From contig WVZH01000216.1 in assembly GCA_011772595.1 (NCBI GenBank), forward strand, positions 63,735-90,281: 26,547 bases of DNA, in the 5' to 3' direction. Shown here piece by piece: positions 6,024-13,919 of the stretch; within the stretch, counting starts at the first letter, position 1, and each line of letters starts with the position of its first letter. The stretch comes from Anaerolineales bacterium (lineage in GTDB: Bacteria; Chloroflexota; Anaerolineae; Anaerolineales; E44-bin32). Position numbers and translations under genes: made by a program. The notes below the pieces were generated by a model. It saw nothing but the letters and a program-made list of their open reading frames with translations, made no database searches and had not been told where the DNA came from.

Positions 6024-8684
6024 ATGCGATACCCGGATGATAAGACACCTATGATTTTGGCGAGCATCTTGCTTCAGCTGGCGCTTTTGCTCTCTGGTTG
6101 TCAACGTGGGGACGAGATATCTGAGCCCGGGGCAATGCGGACATTGACGGCTGTCGCCGATCTCCAGCAAGAGCCGAGCGCTATCCAGGCGAGATCCTCC
6201 CCGCAACTTCTCCCGGACTTGGTAGTGGAGTCGATTTCCGTAGAGTGGACAATTCTCGACGATTGCTTCAGCATTTCAGACACTGCGACTTTCCAGGTCA
6301 GTATTCGGGTTACCAACATAGGAGAAGCGGACGCCGGCACCTTTCATTTTTTGGTCAACCAGTTTCGGAGTGAGGATGTCTCTAGTGGGTTGAGGAAAGG
6401 AGAAACAGGAACGTATACGTATGATGGTAATTCCTTGGCATTGGATCTTGGTAAGACCGTATGGGTAGATGTAGACAATGAGAACGAGATTATTGAGAGT
6501 AACGAGGGTAACAACCTTCGTGCGCATATGATTTCGGCGCCTGAATCGGTTCCACCATGTCCCTCGATCGAACCAGATCCGTGTCCGGAGCCTACTTCGA
6601 TACCTCTATTCTCTGAAGACCAAGCGATCACCTTTTCAGAGCTCCACATGATCGACGGTTTGAACGGCTGGGCGGTATCAAGTGTCGAAGATGAAGACGA
6701 TCACATTCTTCGTACCGAAGATGGCGGCAGATCTTGGAAGGATGTCACACCACCGCAATTGAGCCTGATATGCGAACTGGCCCCCTTGCGCGCAGCGCGC
6801 TTTTTCCTTAATGAAGAAGTTGCTTGGGTTTTATATTATGAGCCCTCATCTGGTCGAGGCATATTTGGTTCCTGGCGTACTCTCGATGGCGGAGAGACTT
6901 GGGAACGAATGTCCTTTCTTCAAGTTAACACAGACATTTTAGGAGGTTTCTTTACATGGCCAATCCTCGAGTTCAGGGACTCTCAGCATGGTTGGTTGTT
7001 GATTGATTACTTCATGGGGGCGGGTTCTCATGCAGCCGAACTCTACAGAACCATCGATGGGGGCAGGTCTTGGGAATTGATCCCGGAGGTTTACTTGGAG
7101 GCGTACTTGACTCATGGAAGCGGATTGGATTTCATTGACGATAGGCACGGCTGGGCAACGTCAAACGATCCTGTCCTCGTCTATATGGGTCTCAACGTGA
7201 CGAACGATCGGGGACACACGTGGCATTTTCAAGAACTGCCCTATCCAAGCGAGTTGCTTGGTGTAAATGAATATGATCCCCATTCATGTTACGTCTCTAG
7301 ACCCAGACTACGAACTGCTCGAATTGGTTCCGTCGTTGTAGAATGTGAAGGCGACTATTTCCTATACACCTCAGAGGACGGTGGTCAATCCTGGAGGGGT
7401 GTGGCAATACCGGGTGGTCCTCCGCAACTTCTTGACCCGATGACGGGCTGGACACTCGATGGGCACGTTTCCGATGACCTCGATCCAGACGAGATCCGTT
7501 CGTGTGATCTCTATAAGACTGAGGATGGAGGCTATAGCTGGACGAAGGTTACGACAGTGGACTGGTGCGGTACATTGAATTTCGTCAGTGATGAGGTTGG
7601 GTGGGCATTGGGAGCGATTGCGGATGAGACTGCGTTTATGCACACCAAGGATGGAGGGCGAACGTGGGAGCGGATATCTCCCCTCATCGTCTCTTATGAA
7701 GTCTCTCAAGAAAGGGATGTCACTCCGTATCTCGTGCTGCCTGAGGAACTTCAGCCCATCGGATCAGGTAATCTTCATCAATTGCGGATTCTTGCAGAAG
7801 TTCCTGCCAAGGACGCGACCAGATTAGCCTTCCCCCCTGAAGGAGGTGCTCTATTCGTGACGCACAGTGACGGCACGATTTCAGAGTGGGAGCTCGAAGG
7901 GGTAGCTTCTCCATCCATTGCCAGGATTCACACAGATTGGATTTACGATCTCGATTTCTCTCTGGATGGGGATTGGTTAGCGACGGCCTCCAAGAGCGGT
8001 GAATTGGAGTTAGAGGGCATTGATGCCTATGTAATTCCGACTGAGGATATTCAGACGCTTACAATGAACTACGGCGAGGTGACCAGCGTGGCTTTCTCGC
8101 CATCTGCTGACATCCTGGCTGCTGGCTATGAGGACAAGACAATCGTACTATGGCAGTATTCCGAGTATGGGTATGATTCAGAGATACGAAGTAAGTTAGA
8201 TGGCCACACAGGGTGGGTCTGGGACGTTATGTATTCGGTCGATGGGCGTACCCTTGCCTCGGGCTCGAGTGACCGCACTGTGAGGCTTTGGGACGTTGAG
8301 CGTGGAGAGACTCTGCACACGCTACGGGGGCACACATCCACCGTATGGAGAGTGGCATTCTCACCTGACGGACAGGTACTGGCTTCTGCTTCGTGGGACG
8401 GGACGGTGTCGCTGTGGGATCCGCTGTCCGGTGAGGAATTGCGTACGTTGCGAGGGCATACGGATTGGATAACGGATATCGCATTCGCGCCATCTGGTGA
8501 GATCCTGGCTACAGCGTCGAAGGATGGCACGGTACTATTGTGGGCACCGGATCGCGAAGGGCCGCCACATACTCTCTGGAAACACCATTCTCCTGTGAAT
8601 GCTCTGGCATTCTCGCCGGGTGGGCAACTCTTGGCAACAGTGTCGGATGATGGTTCCTTGCGCTTCTGGGGTGTCGAGCCTTAG
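6024..8684 (+). CDS. Lipoprotein with CARDB-like, Asp-box (BNR/YCF48-like) and WD40 propeller domains
   Basis: An exported protein of 886 residues. The N-terminal signal peptide ends in a lipobox, LLLSGC, with the lipidated Cys at 26, so it is probably anchored on the outer face of the cytoplasmic membrane. Residues of about 43-146 look like a CARDB/adhesion domain (DLVVESI...FQVSIRVTNIGEADAG). Seven Asp-box repeats follow (for example EDGGRSWKD, LDGGETWER, IDGGRSWEL, EDGGQSWRG, KDGGRTWER), suggesting a sialidase-like or YCF48-like propeller. The C-terminal third has seven WD40 blades ending in units such as DRTVRLWDV and DGTVSLWDP, enough for a closed propeller. The start at 6024 is chosen because GAGAGG (6011-6016) is seven bases upstream; the frame itself is open from 5967. 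No catalytic residues are recognised; a binding or scaffold role is inferred. Confidence 0.88.
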   Translation: MRYPDDKTPMILASILLQLALLLSGCQRGDEISEPGAMRTLTAVADLQQEPSAIQARSSPQLLPDLVVESISVEWTILDDCFSISDTATFQVSIRVTNIGEADAGTFHFLVNQFRSEDVSSGLRKGETGTYTYDGNSLALDLGKTVWVDVDNENEIIESNEGNNLRAHMISAPESVPPCPSIEPDPCPEPTSIPLFSEDQAITFSELHMIDGLNGWAVSSVEDEDDHILRTEDGGRSWKDVTPPQLSLICELAPLRAARFFLNEEVAWVLYYEPSSGRGIFGSWRTLDGGETWERMSFLQVNTDILGGFFTWPILEFRDSQHGWLLIDYFMGAGSHAAELYRTIDGGRSWELIPEVYLEAYLTHGSGLDFIDDRHGWATSNDPVLVYMGLNVTNDRGHTWHFQELPYPSELLGVNEYDPHSCYVSRPRLRTARIGSVVVECEGDYFLYTSEDGGQSWRGVAIPGGPPQLLDPMTGWTLDGHVSDDLDPDEIRSCDLYKTEDGGYSWTKVTTVDWCGTLNFVSDEVGWALGAIADETAFMHTKDGGRTWERISPLIVSYEVSQERDVTPYLVLPEELQPIGSGNLHQLRILAEVPAKDATRLAFPPEGGALFVTHSDGTISEWELEGVASPSIARIHTDWIYDLDFSLDGDWLATASKSGELELEGIDAYVIPTEDIQTLTMNYGEVTSVAFSPSADILAAGYEDKTIVLWQYSEYGYDSEIRSKLDGHTGWVWDVMYSVDGRTLASGSSDRTVRLWDVERGETLHTLRGHTSTVWRVAFSPDGQVLASASWDGTVSLWDPLSGEELRTLRGHTDWITDIAFAPSGEILATASKDGTVLLWAPDREGPPHTLWKHHSPVNALAFSPGGQLLATVSDDGSLRFWGVEP

Positions 8685-8709
8685 TCGTAGGTCCTCCGGC
8701 AATTGCTCT

Positions 8710-8738
8710 TTGCCCTGATTGGGAGAGGGGCGTACAAT
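8710..8738 (+). promoter_or_regulatory. Candidate promoter for ridA
   Basis: TTGCCC (8710-8715) and TACAAT (8733-8738) are 17 bases apart, 28 bases before the ridA start. The -10 box is good and the -35 box is weak. Confidence 0.5.
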
Positions 8739-8766
8739 CAGGCAACCCAAAATCAGGAGGATTGGC

Positions 8767-9174
8767 ATGGCTTCGAGAAGGCGCGAAGTGATCATTGCCG
8801 ACAAGGCACCCAAAGCCATTGGCCCATACTCGCTCGGCATCCTCACCCAGGGTCTGATCTTCACATCAGGTACGATTGGCGTCGATCCGGGTACGGGTGA
8901 TTTCGTCCCTGGTGGGATCGAGGCGGAAACACGACAGGCGCTTGAAAATATCGCCAACATCTTGGCGGGAGGGGGTTCGTCTCTGAAATCGGTGGTTAAA
9001 ACGACGGTCTTTATGCGCGACCTGAGCGACTTCAGCAAGATGAATGCCGTCTATGCCGAGTACTTCGGAGATGATCCACCTGCCCGTTCAACCATTCAAG
9101 TGGCGCGGCTTCCGAAGGACGCTGCCATCGAAATTGAAGCTATAGCCGTCGTCGGAGAGGCGCACGGCGATTGA
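8767..9174 (+). CDS. ridA: RidA family enamine/imine deaminase
   Basis: A 135-residue member of the YjgF/YER057c/UK114 family, which hydrolyses reactive enamine/imine intermediates such as 2-aminoacrylate made by PLP enzymes. It normally works as a cytoplasmic homotrimer. The family signature is intact near the C-terminus, with Arg107 in PARSTIQVARLP, which binds the substrate carboxylate, and Glu122 in IEIEAIA, at the same spacing as Arg105/Glu120 of the well-studied enteric proteins. The reading frame extends upstream to 8719. However, AGGAGG at 8755-8760 lies six bases before the ATG at 8767, and family members start at about this place. It appears to be a single-gene unit, with a long hairpin 38 bases after its stop. 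Confidence 0.95.
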   Translation: MASRRREVIIADKAPKAIGPYSLGILTQGLIFTSGTIGVDPGTGDFVPGGIEAETRQALENIANILAGGGSSLKSVVKTTVFMRDLSDFSKMNAVYAEYFGDDPPARSTIQVARLPKDAAIEIEAIAVVGEAHGD

Positions 9175-9211
9175 CGGATGGAGAGGGAGGCTTGTTCTGC
9201 AAAGGAGTGGA

Positions 9212-9265
9212 GGATAGGATCCCCTTACAGCTGGCTCGTCTGAATGAGCAAAGGGATTCCTATCC
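9212..9265. other. Long imperfect hairpin between ridA and the two-component genes
   Basis: GGATAGGA (9212-9219) pairs with TCCTATCC (9258-9265). The helix continues, after a one-base bulge, with TCCCCTT against AAAGGGA (one mismatch). An inner GCTC (9234-9237)/GAGC (9246-9249) stem caps it. No T-run follows. It could stabilise the ridA 3' end or be part of the leader of the response regulator. Confidence 0.55.
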
Positions 9266-9413
9266 GGATCGATGAGCAAGGCAGCACCGCAACCGGCTTG
9301 ATCAAGAGAGATCTCATGGATTAGAAGACAAGGTGCATCAAAGATCCCTGGAATGGATTGTGACCTATATACGAGCGTGTATCTTGAGCGGTCACCATTG
9401 AGTAGGGGGTGCT

Positions 9414-10100
9414 ATGGCAGGTGAGCAGATCCTGGTCGTCGATGATGAGGAAAACATTATTGATCTGACGCGTCTCTATCTTGAACGTGAGGGTTTCCGC
9501 ATTCAGGGGGCCACCGATGGCGCGCAGGCGCTCAAGAAGATTGCCGAGCTTAAGCCGGCTTTGATCGTCCTCGACATCATGCTGCCCGAGGTCGATGGTT
9601 TTGAGGTCTGCCGACGAACGCGCGCCGAATCGGACGTCCCCATCATCATGCTGACGGCGCGGGACGAGGACATCGACAAGATCGTGGGGCTTGAATTGGG
9701 CGCTGACGATTACATGACCAAGCCATTCAATCCGCGCGAGTTGGTGGCGCGCGTCAAGGCCATTCTACGCCGTGTGGAGAGGGCGCCGCGTGACGAAACC
9801 GGTCCGTTGGAGATAGGCGACGTGACGATCGATCCGGCTCGCAGAGAGCTGACCGTCGCTGGGGTTTCTGTCGATCTACGCACCAAGGAGTTCGACCTGC
9901 TGCTCACATTCGCTGAGCACAAAGGCATTGTGCTGACTCGAGAACAGTTGCTCAATCTGGTTTGGGGTTTTGACTTCTACGGTCAGACACGAACCGTCGA
10001 TGTACACGTGGCGCATCTACGGAAGCGACTGGCTGGCAGTAAGCGCGTGAGCATCGAGACCGTGACCGGTGTTGGATACAAGCTGATCGATCGGGGCTGA
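9414..10100 (+). CDS. OmpR/PhoB-family response regulator
   Basis: A 228-residue DNA-binding regulator. The receiver domain, about residues 4-120, has the acidic pair in VVDDEE, the phosphoacceptor Asp54 in IVLDIMLP, the switch Thr81 and the conserved Lys103 in MTKPFNPREL. The C-terminal winged helix, about 130-226, has the usual LRTKEFDLLLTFAEH and TVDVHVAHLRKRL segments and the GVGYKL hairpin. The gene has a G-rich AGGGGG Shine-Dalgarno four to five bases before ATG. The histidine kinase starts one base after its stop, so they are surely a pair. The sequence alone does not tell the regulon. The metallopeptidase downstream or the ridA/lipoprotein genes upstream are possible targets only by proximity. 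Confidence 0.96.
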   Translation: MAGEQILVVDDEENIIDLTRLYLEREGFRIQGATDGAQALKKIAELKPALIVLDIMLPEVDGFEVCRRTRAESDVPIIMLTARDEDIDKIVGLELGADDYMTKPFNPRELVARVKAILRRVERAPRDETGPLEIGDVTIDPARRELTVAGVSVDLRTKEFDLLLTFAEHKGIVLTREQLLNLVWGFDFYGQTRTVDVHVAHLRKRLAGSKRVSIETVTGVGYKLIDRG

Positions 10101-10101
10101 C

Positions 10102-11532
10102 GTGCTGCGCTCACTGCGTTCGCGCCTTTTCTTCACGTACCTCTTGGTGGCAGGGATCATCCTCGCCCTGGTGGCTATCACGCTGTTGGTAGTCTTGGTG
10201 CGCAACATCGAGCGCCTGGAACTAGGGCGGCTAGGAATCCTGCTCAACGCACTCGTTTTACGGGATGCACCCGCGTTGTCGAGGCTAATGCCAGATAGGT
10301 TGACGGATTTTGTCGTGCGAGTGGACCAACTCACCAATGTAAACATCCGCATCCTGGTGGTAAACGCTTCAGGGAAGGTGATCGCCGACAGCCGGTCGGG
10401 AAAGGGAAAGCTACCTCAAGATGTCATTAACAGGATCATGAGCAGTGAAGATGGTCTGTCGGGTCGGTTTGGCGACAGAGGTTCTGGGACGTGGCTGTAT
10501 GTCTCCTCGCCGATAAACGAACAACGTTGGGTGATTTTTGCCTCACCGAGGCCTACCCTGCGTGCTCTTTCCATATGGCGAGATGATCTCTTGATTCCCT
10601 TGTTGAGGGCGGGCCTCGTGGCACTGCTCGTCTCTGCAATCCTGGCATGGCTGATTGCCCGCTGGGTTGCGGCGCCGCTCGGTAAGGCTGCGCACGTAGC
10701 GCGCGCCGTCGCATCGGGGAATTACCATCAGAAGATTGATGTTTCAGGACCTGCCGAAGCGGAAAGCATGGCGGTGGCTTTCAATGAAATGGTGCGTCGT
10801 GTCCAGGCCAGCCAAAATTCACAGCGAGATTTTGTGGCAAACGTATCCCATGAATTAAAGACGCCGCTCACGTCCATACAGGGTTTCGCACAGGCTATCT
10901 TGGATGGCACGATTGAGAGTGCCGAGGAAAGAATGCATGCAGCGCAGGTCATCTACGACGAATCTGATCGTTTAAGACGATTGGTGGAGGATTTACTCGA
11001 TCTTGCTCGTATCGACTCAGGGCAAGTAGCCTTCGAGCGCCAGCCGGTAGATCTGGGAACGCTGGTGCACGGTGTTGTGGAACGATTGGGGGTACGTGCA
11101 GTGGAGCAGGATGTTCGTCTGGATAACCAGCTTCCCCCCCTCCCAATCATCATCGGTGATGGGGATCGCTTGGCACAGGTGTTTACCAATCTGATCGACA
11201 ATGCCATCAAACATACTCTTGAAGGGACCAAAGTGACTCTTCGAGGGGAAATCGGAACGGGTTGGGTATCTATACACGTTGACGATAAGGGGCGTGGAAT
11301 CCCCGCCGACGAGCTTTCACGCATTTTTGAGCGTTTTTACCAACTGGATAAGGCGCGGGCTGGAGGGCAAAAGCGTGGTGCTGGACTGGGATTGGCGATA
11401 TCGCGAGAGATTGTACAGGCGCACGGAGGGCGTCTCGTAGCCCAGAGCGTCGTCGGCAGCGGTAGCCGCTTCACTGTGCAGCTTCCCATCGTCCTCCCGG
11501 GTGATCGAACCCTCACACACAGCCCGCCATAA
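10102..11532 (+). CDS. Membrane sensor histidine kinase (HAMP-HisKA-HATPase)
   Basis: The partner of the response regulator, starting with GTG one base after its stop. Two membrane segments (about residues 9-34 and 162-190) enclose an extracytoplasmic sensor region of about 125 residues with no recognised fold. A HAMP linker (about 190-240) leads to the HisKA helix with the phosphorylated His250 in VSHELKTPL. The ATPase domain shows the N box (FTNLIDNAIKH), G1 (DDKGRGIP), the F box (IFERFYQ) and G2 (GAGLGLAI). The total of 476 residues is typical of PhoR/ResE-like kinases. All catalytic motifs are intact, so it should be an active kinase. The signal sensed is unknown. Confidence 0.96.
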   Translation: MLRSLRSRLFFTYLLVAGIILALVAITLLVVLVRNIERLELGRLGILLNALVLRDAPALSRLMPDRLTDFVVRVDQLTNVNIRILVVNASGKVIADSRSGKGKLPQDVINRIMSSEDGLSGRFGDRGSGTWLYVSSPINEQRWVIFASPRPTLRALSIWRDDLLIPLLRAGLVALLVSAILAWLIARWVAAPLGKAAHVARAVASGNYHQKIDVSGPAEAESMAVAFNEMVRRVQASQNSQRDFVANVSHELKTPLTSIQGFAQAILDGTIESAEERMHAAQVIYDESDRLRRLVEDLLDLARIDSGQVAFERQPVDLGTLVHGVVERLGVRAVEQDVRLDNQLPPLPIIIGDGDRLAQVFTNLIDNAIKHTLEGTKVTLRGEIGTGWVSIHVDDKGRGIPADELSRIFERFYQLDKARAGGQKRGAGLGLAISREIVQAHGGRLVAQSVVGSGSRFTVQLPIVLPGDRTLTHSPP

Positions 11533-11697
11533 CGAATCCGATATAATGACCATGCTGGAAAGATTAATCACCAGCTGGGAAAAAGGAATAAGTGGGGGCG
11601 GTAATCGATAACACATCGCATTCCGTTCCCTCTCTCGCTTTTAGGCCTTCTTTAGTATCGTAATTTTCTGCTTGGGAAGGTTTTCTTGGAGGTGTAG

Positions 11698-13758
11698 ATG
11701 GAAACAAGAGAAAAGCCCACGGCTTGGTGGTTTGCTGTGGGATTGGTGACAACGGTGATTGTATGTTTGTGCCTCGCTGTGGGTGTCTTGGGTGTCAGCT
11801 CGATCGGAACTGTCATCGGGCGCATGCTCTCGCAGGAGGTGGGTACTTTAAGCAGCCAGACGCAGGATGCAGAAGCGCCAGGAGAAGTGGCTGATCCCTC
11901 GACACCGGAGATGCTCTCAGATGAACCAGGAACCGAAATGGATCTGGCAGCCGAATCGCTCAAGTTGATTTCAGACACCGTCGTGCCGATAAACGATCCG
12001 ATTTCCCTCGCCCAACGACTCAAAGGACTGGAGGAGGTCCCAAAGTTGTTGGCCGAAAGTGCGCAACCTCTTTCTGTGGGGACGGTTGAGACGTTTTGGG
12101 TCTTGGACAGTGTCGAGATGCACAATTTTCAGATTTCGGCCGAGTTGGTTTACATCTCGGATCACGTTTACTTCTGGGTTGAGACGGAGGTGGAATACGA
12201 ACTTGAGGACGTCGCCAACCTGGTGGAGGATTTCGAGGAAAACATCTACCCAACAAATCGTGCCTTTTTCGGAAGCGAATGGACGCCCGGTGTGGATGGT
12301 GATCCACATCTCTACATCCTGTACACACGTGGGCTAGGGGCAGCGATCGCCGGTCAATTCGGACCTAACGACGAGTATTCCCCTCTCGTACACCAATATT
12401 CCAACGGCCATGAGATGTTTTATCTCAACGCTGATAACCAATACCTTTGGGCGGATTACACCCGCGGCGTCCTGGCCCATGAATTTCAACACATGATCCA
12501 CTGGTCCCGAGACAGCAACGAGAGTTCGTGGTTGAACGAGGGCTTTTCGGAATTAGCAGTTCTTTTAAATGGCTACGACATTGGCGGTTTCGACTATGTG
12601 TTCGCCAGCGATCCGGATCAGACGCTGGATTTCTGGCCCGGTCCGGGTGACACTGCACCTCATTATGGACAGGCGTTTCTGTTTGTGACCTACTTTTTCG
12701 ATCGTTTCGGTGCGGAAGCGACTCAATCGGCTGTCGCCAATCCCGCCAACGGATTGACCTCGATCGATCAAACGCTCAAATCCCTAGGCATCCTCGACTT
12801 GCAATCGGGGGAGCCAATCACTGTGGATACCGTCTACGCCGACTGGGGGGTAGCGCTTTGGGTGCAGGATATCACCGTGGATGATGGACAATTCGGCTTC
12901 AAGTCTTATGATCCACCACGTCCGGCCATATCCGACCAGTTTCACGAGTGTCCCTTTGAGGAACAAACCCGGCAAGTGGGACAGTACGGCTTGGATTACA
13001 TCCAGTTTTATTGCCAGGGTCAGCACACCTTGACTTTTGATGGAATGGACATCGTACGCGTCGTCCCTGCCGATCCACATTCGGGATCATACGCATACTG
13101 GTCTCAGCGCGGGGATACATCGGATATGAGGCTTACACGTGCCTTTGACTTTCGGGACGTGACCGGTGAAGTCTCCTTCAGTTATTGGGTCTGGTATGAT
13201 ATCGAAGAAGATTGGGATTACGTGTACTTAGAAGCCTCGATCGACGGTGGTGAAAGTTGGCAGATTCTCACCACGCCTTCAGGTACGGACACCAACCCCA
13301 CTGGAAATTCGTACGGTTGGGGATACACCGGGTACAGCGGCGGTAGGAGTTCGCCGATCTGGATTCAAGAGACGGTTGACCTATCGGAGTTTGCCGGTAA
13401 AGAGGTGTTGCTCCGCTTTGAGTACGTCACCGATGCTGCGGTTAATGGCGAAGGCCTCCTGCTTGATGATTTAGTCATCGAAGCGATCGGATATCAAGAG
13501 GATTTTGAGTCCGAAGATGATGGTTGGGAAGCCGAGGGGTTCGTGCGTCTGTTCAACCGATTGCCGCAGACTTATCGCGTGCTACTGGTCGAAACAGGCG
13601 CCGAGACGCGCGTGCGCGAGATGCCCCTCGACGAAAAACGCCACGCGGAAATCGACCTGAACCTGGGCGGTGAGTACGATGAAGCGGTTCTCATGGTGAT
13701 TGGAACTACGCGACACACCTGGCAACCGGCGATCTACCGCTTCCAGACTGTACCATAA
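11698..13758 (+). CDS. Membrane-anchored zinc metallopeptidase (HExxH, M6/M30-like) with C-terminal beta-sandwich
   Basis: A 686-residue protein with one N-terminal membrane segment (about residues 11-35), probably a signal anchor or signal peptide, and the rest outside the cell. The zinc site is clear: His261, Glu262 and His265 in AHEFQHMIHW, with a Glu in WLNEGFSE (281 or 285) as likely third ligand, a layout seen in hyicolysin-like M30 and immune-inhibitor-A-like peptidases. The C-terminal region (about 430-600) has a jelly-roll-like segment (FSYWVWYDIEEDWDYVYLEA, later LLLDDLVIE) like the domain that follows the catalytic domain in immune inhibitor A proteins. GGAGG lies five bases before the ATG. 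It follows the histidine kinase by 165 bases. Family placement between M6 and M30 is uncertain; the peptidase call is firm. Confidence 0.88.
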   Translation: METREKPTAWWFAVGLVTTVIVCLCLAVGVLGVSSIGTVIGRMLSQEVGTLSSQTQDAEAPGEVADPSTPEMLSDEPGTEMDLAAESLKLISDTVVPINDPISLAQRLKGLEEVPKLLAESAQPLSVGTVETFWVLDSVEMHNFQISAELVYISDHVYFWVETEVEYELEDVANLVEDFEENIYPTNRAFFGSEWTPGVDGDPHLYILYTRGLGAAIAGQFGPNDEYSPLVHQYSNGHEMFYLNADNQYLWADYTRGVLAHEFQHMIHWSRDSNESSWLNEGFSELAVLLNGYDIGGFDYVFASDPDQTLDFWPGPGDTAPHYGQAFLFVTYFFDRFGAEATQSAVANPANGLTSIDQTLKSLGILDLQSGEPITVDTVYADWGVALWVQDITVDDGQFGFKSYDPPRPAISDQFHECPFEEQTRQVGQYGLDYIQFYCQGQHTLTFDGMDIVRVVPADPHSGSYAYWSQRGDTSDMRLTRAFDFRDVTGEVSFSYWVWYDIEEDWDYVYLEASIDGGESWQILTTPSGTDTNPTGNSYGWGYTGYSGGRSSPIWIQETVDLSEFAGKEVLLRFEYVTDAAVNGEGLLLDDLVIEAIGYQEDFESEDDGWEAEGFVRLFNRLPQTYRVLLVETGAETRVREMPLDEKRHAEIDLNLGGEYDEAVLMVIGTTRHTWQPAIYRFQTVP

Positions 13759-13919
13759 TCCATGATGCTGGTTTCCTATATTTTCTACTCCAAGAAGTAC
13801 GCTATAGCACGATACAATAGAGGTGTAGTGTTAGAAATCGGATACGAGAGTTTTATCCTTTGAGAGTGCTTCGCAGTGGACACAGCGATCGTGGATTGGA
13901 TCATGGATAGGAGCTTTGT

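Noticed and set aside
6600..7700. Asp-box repeats read as a sialidase
   Set aside because: The SxDxGxTW motifs are present, but I see no arginine triad or Tyr/Glu catalytic pair, so only a propeller fold is claimed.
9358..9385. TTGTGA and TATCTT as promoter of the two-component operon
   Set aside because: The spacer is 16 and both boxes are only partial matches; too weak to list as a feature.
11542..11547. TATAAT after the histidine kinase as a promoter for the metallopeptidase
   Set aside because: The -10 box is perfect, but no acceptable -35 box lies 16-19 bases upstream, so I did not call it.
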